From Acidobacteriota bacterium (GTDB lineage: Bacteria; Acidobacteriota; Vicinamibacteria; Marinacidobacterales; Marinacidobacteraceae), in the NCBI GenBank assembly GCA_022826195.1, contig JAJDVI010000091.1, positions 1-64,000 of the forward strand: a DNA stretch of 64,000 nucleotides, read 5' to 3'. Of the stretch, positions 8,358 through 15,416 are shown piece by piece. The notes beneath the pieces are model-generated. The model searched no databases. It was not told where the DNA came from and saw only the letters and a program-made list of their open reading frames with translations. The translations under genes were made by a program, and so were the position numbers. Positions within the stretch are counted from its first letter, which is position 1; each line of letters begins with the position of its first letter.

Positions 8358-9227
8358 ATGATGTGCACGGAACCGGACCTTCAGGGCTTCCTCAACGCCC
8401 TCGAACGGCATCTCGCCGAACACGAACGGAGTGAGCGGGAGAGCGGCGAGAAGCTAAAGGGGGAACTCGCGGAGATGTTCACGGTGATGGAACTTTCGGT
8501 CGCCGCGGCCACGCTGGCGGTGCGGGTGGTGGAGGATCGGCTCAAGGACGGCCGAGACCGCCGCATCGCGGCCGACTTTTCTGCCGCGGGGCTAGCGGTG
8601 AACCGCGAGATCGATCTCTCGCGGATCTTCGCGCGCCTGCTCGACCCCAGCGGGGCTCACGCGCAGGGTGCGACGTTCCTCGCGCTTCTTGTCGAAGAAC
8701 TGCGCCTCGCCCCGGGGAATTCTGGACGGCTCGCCGCATTCCGGTCGCCGCCCGGCACCGGGAGCCGCGTGTCTCTCGAGCATCCGACGGGCGAGATCAC
8801 CACCCCGAACGGCGAGAAGCGCTCGGGCAGCATCGACATCCTCGTCGAACTCGCGGACGGTCGCCGCATCGCCATCGAGAACAAGCCCTGGGCAGGAGAG
8901 CAGGACAAGCAGATCCCTCGGTATCTTCTCTACCTGCAGGGGCTTTCCGCCGGTCGTGACACAAACGATGAGAACGTTGGCAACGAGAAGTTCGTCCTTC
9001 TCTATTGGGTTGGCTGGACTGGCGACGGGAGCGACCCAAACCTCAAGCCGCTGGAAGAAGGCGACTCTCTGCGGGATCGGTGCATCAAGATGCCCTACCG
9101 GGAGACCAGCAACGCCCCGTCCGTCGAGGGATGGTTGCGCCGCTGCGCGGTCGCGTGTGAGGCGCAGCGCGTGCGTTCGTTCTTGATCGACCTGATCCGG
9201 TTCGTCGAGGGAGCATTCCCAAGGTGA
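8358..9227 (+). CDS. PD-(D/E)XK nuclease family protein (PDDEXK_4-like)
   Basis: A 289-aa soluble protein. Residues ~75-110 (NREIDLSRIFARLLDP, then a His) match the N-terminal helical part of PDDEXK_4-type proteins. The nuclease core is SIDILVEL...IAIENKPWA, giving Asp ~160, Glu ~174 and Lys ~176 of the D-x(n)-E-x-K signature, followed by an EQDKQIPRYLLYL helix with the usual Gln/Arg. An N-terminal coiled-coil-like stretch rich in Glu (EHERSERESGEK) precedes it. ATG at 8358 or 8361 is preferred over an upstream TTG at 8301, since the sequence before it is low in protein character. A partner gene follows after 26 nt. Such proteins are common in mobile islands and may act in defence, but no target is known here. 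Confidence 0.8.
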   Translation: MMCTEPDLQGFLNALERHLAEHERSERESGEKLKGELAEMFTVMELSVAAATLAVRVVEDRLKDGRDRRIAADFSAAGLAVNREIDLSRIFARLLDPSGAHAQGATFLALLVEELRLAPGNSGRLAAFRSPPGTGSRVSLEHPTGEITTPNGEKRSGSIDILVELADGRRIAIENKPWAGEQDKQIPRYLLYLQGLSAGRDTNDENVGNEKFVLLYWVGWTGDGSDPNLKPLEEGDSLRDRCIKMPYRETSNAPSVEGWLRRCAVACEAQRVRSFLIDLIRFVEGAFPR

Positions 9228-9253
9228 CCGCCCCCGCCACCGAAGGAGTCTGA

Positions 9254-9790
9254 ATGACCACTGAACCCATCCGCGCGGAAGTCGTGGCGGAGTTTCTCCG
9301 GCGAAACCCGCGCTATCTCGAACTGGGTCTCGAAGTCGAGGCCGGACTTCAGTGTCTAAGGAAAGAGGCCAATGATGTCGTAACTTCCCGTTTGGACGAT
9401 GAATTGGCGAGTTTGGAAAGGAAGTCTGGCTGGAAACTGACGAAGCCGCCTCGGTCCTCTGGTTGGTTGTTCTCGCACCAGAATGCCGGTTGGCAAACGA
9501 AAACGGGAACTTGGTCCGGAGTCTGGCTCTGGCGCCCCTCAGCGAGGTCGCTGGATTTCACCGTCGGAGTTGAAGGCTGGCCAAACGATGCCACAGACCT
9601 CGGGAAGTCTCTTCGCGAGGCCGGACGTAGCGCTATCGGTTCGTCGGATGCCTGGTCTGGCCCCCGTGGCAGCCGGCAAAAGATGGAGTGGAGTTTCCGC
9701 GGAGACGCGCTGCTTCTGGCCGACCACCGGAACGAGGGCATCCAGCGGATCATCGCCTTGGTGTCGGCGTTGGTAAAGGCCGCCAGCTAA
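9254..9790 (+). CDS. Unknown protein paired with the PD-(D/E)XK nuclease
   Basis: A 178-aa soluble protein with a good ribosome site (AAGGAG, five bases before the ATG). It begins with MTTEPIRAEVVAEFL and has a central Trp-rich part (SGWLFSHQNAGW, TWSGVWLWR, FTVGVEGW), then a C-terminal helix IQRIIALVSALVKA. No family is recognised. It lies 26 nt behind the nuclease and is surely co-transcribed. Two readings are possible. It may be a separate partner such as a target-recognition or immunity subunit. Or it may be the C-terminal half of a longer PDDEXK_4 protein now split into two genes; some members, as I recall them, have a Trp-rich beta domain after the nuclease. Confidence 0.65.
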   Translation: MTTEPIRAEVVAEFLRRNPRYLELGLEVEAGLQCLRKEANDVVTSRLDDELASLERKSGWKLTKPPRSSGWLFSHQNAGWQTKTGTWSGVWLWRPSARSLDFTVGVEGWPNDATDLGKSLREAGRSAIGSSDAWSGPRGSRQKMEWSFRGDALLLADHRNEGIQRIIALVSALVKAAS

Positions 9791-10278
9791 CCCTGAGTCC
9801 CGGTCAAATCAGGATTGCGGCGAGAGAGTCCGGGCTGGCGTTTCCCGACTGTTGCGCCCGGCCTACTACCCGCGACGAAGGCAGGGAGCGCTGCGGGTAA
9901 GCGCCCTAGCCCAAGCGAAACGGAATCCCCTTGGCGAAGAGTCCGCGCATCACGCTCGTGGCCGCGCTCCCCTCGCGTGGATCAGCGCCGCGATTCGGCC
10001 GGGAAGCGGAGGGCCGATTCCCGCGAGGAAATTGCACCTCTGCGGGGTCGCTCCGCTACGCAACCAGGGCAAACCCCCCTTTTTCTAGTGCTTTTGCGCA
10101 TCCCCGTGGACACGATCCCGTTCTCCCCGTCGCGATCACGCTCCGGCGACCCTGCCCTTCTGGGTCAGGGTCTGGGCTGCAAGCGACCCCCCCTACTTTT
10201 TTCGACCCCTCCTCCTTCTCAATCCATCGTGGCTTGTTCAGGGGGAGGTGTCGGAGTCCAACCCAAGGAGGGCTGAGT
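9791..10278. other. Gene-poor stretch with one hairpin
   Basis: No gene supported. A hairpin at 10148-10172 (GACCCTG-CCC, loop TTCT, GGG-T-CAGGGTC) has a ten-pair stem with one bulge. It lacks a T-tract, so it is only a possible terminator for the nuclease pair. The end carries the leader and ribosome site (AAGGAGG at 10265-10271) of the next small gene. Confidence 0.4.
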
Positions 10279-10509
10279 GTGACCAAGAAAGTAGCCCTGA
10301 TTGTCGCTGGAATGGTGGACCTCGAACTGGACCCATTCCTTTTCCTCGACAGGCAGAGGCGATGTCCCGATGACCTAGAGGAACTTCCAGAGGACTGGGT
10401 CCGGGTTGGTCGAGACTTGGATCGAGGCATGGTTTTCGAGGAAAAACGGCAGATAAGGAGTGATTTTGACGGTGTCCAGGCGAAAGAAGCAGCAGCCCAA
10501 GCCCAATGA
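10279..10509 (+). CDS. Small acidic hypothetical protein (76 aa)
   Basis: Starts at GTG 10279, seven bases after a strong AAGGAGG. The product begins MTKKVALIVAGMVDLELD and is rich in Asp/Glu/Arg (RRCPDDLEELPEDWVRVGRD). It has no membrane helix and no recognised family. The ribosome site is the best evidence that it is real. Its last codons overlap, in another frame, the start of the DUF2335-like gene, so the two may be translationally coupled. Confidence 0.5.
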   Translation: MTKKVALIVAGMVDLELDPFLFLDRQRRCPDDLEELPEDWVRVGRDLDRGMVFEEKRQIRSDFDGVQAKEAAAQAQ

Positions 10510-10860
10510 CAACTCCGGCATTGAGTCGGGAACCTCCATCGAACTCAGCGCCGAATACCGCGGCCCACTCCCACTGCCAGCTCTTTCGACCAATATGAGC
10601 GGACCCTTCCGGGTGCTGCGGAGCGGATTCTCTCGATGGGAGAGTCCGAGCAGAAGTCACGACACAAGACGCAGGGAGACAGCTTTGGGCTCGAACGCTT
10701 CAAGACGATCTGGGGCTTTGTTGGCTGGGGGCTTACTCTTGGAGCAACCGTCTATCTCGGACACATCGGAGAAACCATCGTCGCAGCCATCCTTGGGAGC
10801 GGAATCGGACTCTCTGGAATCGCCAGAATCCTGAAAGCTGTCCTCGGTAGAGACGACTAA
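10466..10860 (+). pseudogene. DUF2335-like membrane protein with a frameshift
   Basis: Two frames together make one DUF2335-type protein. Frame 2 (from TTG 10466 or GTG 10460, behind TAAGGAG) gives VSRRKKQQPKPND through RGPLPLPA. Frame 1 then gives FDQYERTLPGAAERIL, SMGESEQKSRH and two membrane helices (WGFVGWGLTLGATVYLGHIG, TIVAAILGSGIGLSG). The family order is proline-rich lead, Y-E-x-x-x-P-G-(A/S)-A-E-R-I-L, a Glu/His helix, then two TM helices, which is what is seen across the junction at about 10580-10590. A one-base indel therefore separates the halves. It could be a true pseudogene, a sequencing or assembly error, or less likely a programmed shift. An ATG at 10636 could still yield the TM half alone. 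Confidence 0.65.
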
Positions 10861-10897
10861 TCACCCGGTTTCTCCGACTCCGGATATGCCGGAGGGG

Positions 10898-11194
10898 CTA
10901 TTCGGGGTTTTCGGGACTGGACTGGATCGGCTCGGGGATGTCGGGAACCGGCTCCCCGGTCAAGATCGCCTCGATTCGTAGTGTGAGGATGGCCGATCGC
11001 GCATGAAGCGCTCTTCTCTCATGCTCCGCGACGTCAAGCAGCGACTCCAGGTGGTCGATCTTCGCCCTGAGCATCTCCGTTCCCGACACCTGAATCTCGA
11101 TAACCCGATTCAGCGCCACTACCTGCATCAGCGACGCGCCTAGAAGCCCGCTCGCGAGGGCAACGGCAACAAACAGTTTCCAGTGCCTCGCCAT
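10898..11194 (-). CDS. Small membrane-anchored coiled-coil protein (98 aa)
   Basis: ATG 11194 follows AAGAGGT. Residues 6-28 (KLFVAVALASGLLGASLMQVV) form one membrane helix. Residues ~35-78 form an amphipathic helix with heptad Leu/Ile (EMLRAKIDHLESLLDVAEHE). A proline-rich tail ends the protein (EPVPDIPEPIQSSPENPE). The layout resembles phage spanin or Rz-like proteins, or small membrane scaffolds, but no sequence family is recognised. The 26-aa TM peptide gene lies 21 nt upstream on the same strand, so the two likely form an operon. Confidence 0.6.
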   Translation of the reverse strand: MARHWKLFVAVALASGLLGASLMQVVALNRVIEIQVSGTEMLRAKIDHLESLLDVAEHERRALHARSAILTLRIEAILTGEPVPDIPEPIQSSPENPE

Positions 11195-11215
11195 AGCGAT
11201 ACCTCTTGGATCGAG

Positions 11216-11296
11216 CTATCTGCGACGGATGAGGAGTGCCGCAAACCCGAGAAGTGCCAAGCCGACTAGCAAGACGGTAAGAGTAACGAGGGACAT
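11216..11296 (-). CDS. 26-aa single-TM peptide ending in RRR (copy 2)
   Basis: ATG (11296-11294) to TAG encodes MSLVTLTVLLVGL, then ALLGFAALLIRRR. It matches copy 1 (888-968) at 19 of 26 positions and every difference is conservative (I/V, S/T, A/T, A/G, V/L, L/F). Most shared residues use different codons. The conserved ends (MSL and AALLIRRR) and the exact length support a real gene. It sits 21 nt before the membrane coiled-coil gene. The ribosome site is weak (GAAGAAAG). A role as membrane-active toxin, holin-like peptide or regulator is possible but unproven. Confidence 0.65.
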   Translation of the reverse strand: MSLVTLTVLLVGLALLGFAALLIRRR

Positions 11297-11372
11297 CGCT
11301 TTCTTCGTGACACCATCGGTTACGATGGGAGGCAACCGGCCCGGGTGACTGCAATCCCCGAGCCGATCCCAC

Positions 11373-11434
11373 GGGGGCGTCGCCAAGCTTCAAAGGCAAT
11401 GGGGCGTCGGCAGGTTCGAGGCCCGCCACCCCCT
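11373..11434 (+). pseudogene. tRNA-like remnant lacking an anticodon arm
   Basis: GGGGGCG then GTCGCCAAG resembles the 5' half of tRNA-Gln/Glu-type genes. A D stem (GCC...GGC) closes, and only ~12 nt later a T arm appears (GCAGG-TTCGAGG-CCCGC, one A-C mismatch), followed by CACCCCC pairing back with GGGGGCG (one mismatch) and T-CC. The anticodon arm is missing, so it cannot work as a tRNA. It lies ~140 bp from an integrase tail, as expected of an eroded attachment site. Confidence 0.4.
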
Positions 11435-11572
11435 CCGGAACTGAGCGCAGTGTATCACCGGTTTTCTTTTTCTCTTGATCTTCGAGCCGATGGCGAACGC
11501 TCTCGGCTCGCGGAGCACCGCGCGCGTCGCTGTGGACAGCGGTAGACCGTGGTTTCCCGAGCCTCCGGGGTC

Positions 11573-11665
11573 CTACGCTCCGACGTATTCCCCCCAGGCG
11601 TCCATCACCGGCCTTCGCTCGTCGAACAGGTCCGTCCGCCGATACGCCCCTTCGACGCCCTGGAG
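11573..11665 (-). pseudogene. Tyrosine integrase C-terminal remnant (copy 2)
   Basis: Thirty codons and a stop give LQGVEGAYRRTDLF, then DERRPVMDAWGEYVGA. From Q on this is identical in protein to the end of the intact integrase at 18310, with only about seven base differences in ~90 bp. The similarity stops abruptly at ~11665, upstream of the catalytic Tyr. It is in the same orientation as the intact copy, forming a direct repeat about 6.7 kb apart. Confidence 0.85.
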
Positions 11666-11668
11666 TTC

Positions 11669-12011
11669 TGCCTGCACGCCGATGCGGCGCTTTTGGTGGG
11701 CAAGTCATTGATTCCGTGTTCATCATGGGGATTTCTTGAAGCCGGCGGCCCGATTGACACCCGTCTCGTCAATCGGGGTGTCGACCCCGATGATCTCGGA
11801 GAAGAGCACCCGGGAGAACTTGGTGCCGAGGCCGCCACCTTGGCCCCGAGAACGCGAGAGCCGATGTAAGTGATATAGAAGCGATTTACTGCAACTTCAT
11901 GACGGCAGTAGCGCGAATCTCTCGGGAGCTTCAAAGACCCAACCGGTACTTCGATAGATTCGTGGATCGGAGGGGGCCTGCCCAACCGGACTCTCGGGGG
12001 CTTCGAATCGC
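11669..12011. other. Gene-poor stretch with an unassigned gene tail
   Basis: A minus-strand frame ending at TGA 11723-11725 reads TKFSRVLFSEIIGVDTPIDE, then TGVNRAAGFKKSP. This is protein-like and could be the 3' end of a lost gene, but I do not recognise it and see no start. The rest is the short leader of the transglycosylase gene. Confidence 0.35.
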
Positions 12012-14054
12012 ATGAGGCGCGCCACCCCCGCAGGAGCGTCGGGGGCGGCGCCTTTGGCCCTCGCGCTTCTGCCGCTGCTCCCCGGGTGCGGGTTGATGGG
12101 TTCGGAGCGGGGCGCTTTCGACGTACCGGCGGCAACGACCGACGACTGGTCGCAGATTCGGGACCGCGGAATCATCCGTTTTGCGCGACTCGGCTTCGAG
12201 GAATTCGACACGTTGCCGTCACAGGGGCTTTCCGAGGATCGCTATCGCCTTCTGGCCGAGCGATTCGCGGAACGCTACGCCCTGAGGACGGAGTGGATCG
12301 TCGAGCGCAACATCGAGGGCCTGTTTCTCGCTCTTGAGGAAGGCCGCGCCGACGTGGCCGTGGCGACCCTGACGGAGACCGAATCCCGCCGGAATCGCGT
12401 GGCGTTCACCGTTCCGCTGACCGTCTCACGCGAGTGGGTGATCGGTCGCTCCGAAGGAGTCTTCGGCGTGTTGCCGGGGGCTTACGAGGAGAGCCTCACG
12501 ACCCATTACCCGGACGCGCCCCGCGTGGCCGTGCCGGACGACGCCGACCACCGGACGATCCAGAACCTCATCGAGGCCGGCGCCTTCGAGGCGACGATCA
12601 TGGACGAGGCCGCCGCCCGCGTCGCGCTCCGGACGAGTTCCGCGATCCGGAAGCTGCGCGAACTGCCCGACGTGCGGCGTATCGGCTGGGCGCTCCGGCC
12701 GGAGAACCCGGAGCTCCGGAGCTTCCTCGACCGCTACCTGACGGAACTTCACACCGGGTACGAGGAGTCCCCGGGAGATCGGGACTGGTCCGCCATCAAG
12801 GCCTCCGGCCAGTTGCGGATGCTCACGGTCAGTTCGCCGGCGACCTACTACCTGTGGCGCGGGGCGCAGCTTGGTTTCGAGTACGAGCTGGTGCGCCGTT
12901 TCGCCGATGCCCACGGCCTGGACCTGTGGGTGACCGTCGCCCCCGATCACGAGGAACTCGCCGCGGAACTCGCCGCCGGAGAGGGAGACCTGGTCGCCGC
13001 CGGCTGGGTGATGACTCCCGCCCGGGCCGCCGCAGGACTCCTCTTCACCCGGCACTACCTCGAGATTCGCGAGACGTTCGTGACCGCGGGGGAACCGGTG
13101 TCCGGCCTCGCCGACCTGGCGGGCCGCACGGTGATCGTCCCGCGGGCGACGAGCTACCCGGCGCGGCTCGCCGCGATGCGGGGGAACCTCGACGTCGAGG
13201 TGTCCGACCTGTCCGGCCCTGCGATCCTGGAGGCCGTGGCGGAGGGCGCACTCGACGTCACGCTCGTGGACAGCCACCACGCGGAACTCGCCGCGACCTT
13301 CGACCCGCGGTTGACGCTCGGGCTCGCGCTGGATCCCGTCATGCGCCTCGTCTGGGCGGTGGGGCCGGGCCGGGACGACCTGAAGCGGGAACTCGACGCC
13401 TTTCTCGAGGCCGGGTACCGCGGGACCGAATTCAACGTCCTCTACAACAAGTACTTCGTGAACCGCCGCCGGCAGGCGCAGCAGCGGGAGCACCGGATCA
13501 CGGGCAGTGAGCTCTCGGAGTACGACGCCCTGGTCAAGCCGCGGGCGGCGGCGGAAGGGTTCGACTGGCGTCTCATCGTGGCCCAGATGTACCAGGAGAG
13601 CGGTTTCGATCCCGCGCGCGTCAGCTTCGCGGGAGCCCGCGGCCTGCTCCAGCTCATGCCCCGCACCGCGATCGAGTTCGGGGTCGATCCGGCGCGGCTC
13701 GCCGATCCCGAGGTCGGGATCGACGCCGGGGTCCGCTATCTCGCGTGGAGCCGGGACCGGTTCCCCGACCTGCCGCCCGGCGAACAGCTCTGGTTCGCGC
13801 TGGCCTCCTACAACGGCGGCTTCGGGCACGTCCGGGACGCCCGCCACCTCGCGCGCCGGTTGGGACTCGACGGATCGCGGTGGTTCGGCCACGTCGAGGA
13901 GGCGATGCTCAGGCTGAGCGAACCCCGGTACGCCGGCCAGGCCGCCTACGGCTACGTCCGGGGTTCCGAAGTGACGGGGTACGTGCGGGACATCCGGAAC
14001 CGGTACCGCGCCTATGTGGACCACTTCCGCCAACTGGAGTCCGCGGAGCGCTGA
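12012..14054 (+). CDS. MltF-like lytic transglycosylase lipoprotein with two solute-binding domains
   Basis: A 680-aa predicted periplasmic lipoprotein (lipobox LPGC near residue 26) that would cleave peptidoglycan glycan strands. Residues ~47-260 and ~265-480 each look like a bacterial extracellular solute-binding (SBP_bac_3) domain: IIRFARLGFEEFDTL...ADVAVATLTET, and LRMLTVSSPATYYL...GDLVAAGWVMTP. The C-terminal ~155 residues are a family 1 SLT domain with catalytic Glu ~528 in MYQESGFDP, then GARGLLQLMP and LASYNGG. MltF normally has one binding domain, so tandem domains are unusual. ATG 12012 is chosen because the lipoprotein signal starts there. No operon partners are seen. Confidence 0.88.
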   Translation: MRRATPAGASGAAPLALALLPLLPGCGLMGSERGAFDVPAATTDDWSQIRDRGIIRFARLGFEEFDTLPSQGLSEDRYRLLAERFAERYALRTEWIVERNIEGLFLALEEGRADVAVATLTETESRRNRVAFTVPLTVSREWVIGRSEGVFGVLPGAYEESLTTHYPDAPRVAVPDDADHRTIQNLIEAGAFEATIMDEAAARVALRTSSAIRKLRELPDVRRIGWALRPENPELRSFLDRYLTELHTGYEESPGDRDWSAIKASGQLRMLTVSSPATYYLWRGAQLGFEYELVRRFADAHGLDLWVTVAPDHEELAAELAAGEGDLVAAGWVMTPARAAAGLLFTRHYLEIRETFVTAGEPVSGLADLAGRTVIVPRATSYPARLAAMRGNLDVEVSDLSGPAILEAVAEGALDVTLVDSHHAELAATFDPRLTLGLALDPVMRLVWAVGPGRDDLKRELDAFLEAGYRGTEFNVLYNKYFVNRRRQAQQREHRITGSELSEYDALVKPRAAAEGFDWRLIVAQMYQESGFDPARVSFAGARGLLQLMPRTAIEFGVDPARLADPEVGIDAGVRYLAWSRDRFPDLPPGEQLWFALASYNGGFGHVRDARHLARRLGLDGSRWFGHVEEAMLRLSEPRYAGQAAYGYVRGSEVTGYVRDIRNRYRAYVDHFRQLESAER

Positions 14055-14527
14055 CGGCGTGTCCCTGAGGCGGAGCGCCGCCACGACACGTCGGAACACC
14101 GTGGCGGCGGGGCCACCCTCTGGGTCACTTATGCGGTAGCGGAAGACAACACCCCCTTCCGCTACAACTTCCGCTACCTCGTGATCGCCAACGTAATTCA
14201 CGAGAACCGTTGGCGCCGTTGCGGTTGGTCGCCTGGTGGCGAATCCACTCTCCGCCTTTAGGGCGTAGAGTGGGGCAGGGAGCGACCCACCTCCGATCCA
14301 CGGATCTACGGTCCCGAGACGCGCTGCCGTGCTAGCACTTCCGCTACGGCTCGGAGGTCGCTCCCAGCCCGCGCCTACGGCGCGAGTGATCCCTGCGGGA
14401 AGGCTTCCGGCCCCGCCTGCGGCGGGTCCATGCGGAGGCAAGCAAAACCTCCGCAGGCGGCGCGGGGGTCGCTTGGGGTGAGCCGCTACGCTGCTGGATC
14501 CCGCGTCTGTTCCGCCCCGGCTGGCAG
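14055..14527. other. Intergenic stretch with nested hairpins
   Basis: No gene supported. Three inverted repeats are visible. GGGAGCGACC..CTCCGA near 14278 pairs with TCGGAGGTCGCTCCC near 14350. CCGCCTGCGG at 14413-14422 pairs perfectly with CCGCAGGCGG at 14451-14460. Overlapping it, GCGGAGG at 14432-14438 pairs with CCTCCGC at 14448-14454 across loop CAAGCAAAA. The last two are mutually exclusive pairings. A minus-strand open frame (EVAEVVAEGGVVFRYR) is weakly echoed near 8150. Confidence 0.45.
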
Positions 14528-15163
14528 CTAGGCCGCACGGTCACGAACGCCGTGGCGGAGACGACGCACCGCCGCAACGACCGCGAGGGTGAGCGCCAGC
14601 AACAGGCAGAGCGAAACCGCATACCCCTTCGACAGGGTGAACCACGAGGCGACCGCCACCTGTCCGGCGGACACGTCCGGAAAGCCAGTCAGCATGAGGA
14701 CGACCTGAACGTTCTCGCACAGATCGAGCACGCCCGCCGCCAGCGGCAGATAGGCCAGTCGCTAGAGCCGTTCCGTTGGTCGGAACCGGTAGACGAATCC
14801 GGCCAGGAAGCTGACGCAAAAGACCGGCAGCACGCATCCAGCGTGGCGCTGGACCACGCATACACCTGCCGCCCGCGCTCGCCATAGCTCTCCATCGCGG
14901 CGAGAGCCTCAGCGTAGGTGTAGCGTGCCTTCACGTCGAGCAGTTGGCCGCCGATGGGCAGAGCGGGAAACACCATCACGAGCAGCACCAGCACCGCGAC
15001 CAGCGTGGCGCCGAGAACCGGCGTTCTGCTGGCGGACTCGACGTACTGCCTCATGTTCTTCGCCTCCGGTGCCGGCGGCGAGAGCGGCAACCCCTGCCGT
15101 CACCCGCAATCGGGCATCGGGCGGACGACCCTGCGCCTGCCTGCATCACTCTATCGGACCGCC
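14477..15163. repeat. Long duplicated block, copy B
   Basis: The second copy of the ~680-bp block found at 6445-7130, in the same orientation. It differs by scattered substitutions, one single-base deletion (~14833) and a nonsense change (14762-14764) in the enclosed four-TM gene. Confidence 0.85.
14528..15054 (-). pseudogene. Four-TM membrane protein, inactivated copy
   Basis: A copy of the gene at 6495-7022, one base shorter. From MRQYVESASRTP it reads normally to SSATLDA, then a one-base deletion near 14833 shifts the frame. After returning to the right frame, codon TAG (14762-14764) replaces the Cys codon TGT of the intact copy. The end is again intact (ENVQVVLMLTGF...RHGVRDRAA). Two independent lesions mean it is dead, while the intact copy remains open. 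Confidence 0.9.
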
Positions 15164-15416
15164 GGGTCGCTTGCGGGGATACCGGGCGCGAAGCAACGCG
15201 GTACGCGTGCCGTGCGACTCGGCCGCCGCAGACGGCACATCGAGGCAAGGGGGAGCGTTCGCACCAAAGGCCAGGACCAAGGAACGGAGCGTGAAGGCGA
15301 GCGGGAGTGGAGATCGGATGGAGACGGGCGCACGGCACTGTCGCGACACGCAGGACTGCCCGCCTCTAGACTGCCCTGGACGGGCGCGAGGCGACCGGAG
15401 GCGAGGTGGAAGAGCA

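Noticed and set aside
7632..8361. Overlapping frames on both strands in the stretch before the nuclease gene
   Set aside because: Mutually exclusive, no ribosome sites, and the only protein-like part is a short HU-like tail in another frame.
12426..14441. A 671-codon minus-strand open frame
   Set aside because: Antisense to the transglycosylase gene, which has clear lipoprotein, binding and SLT domains.
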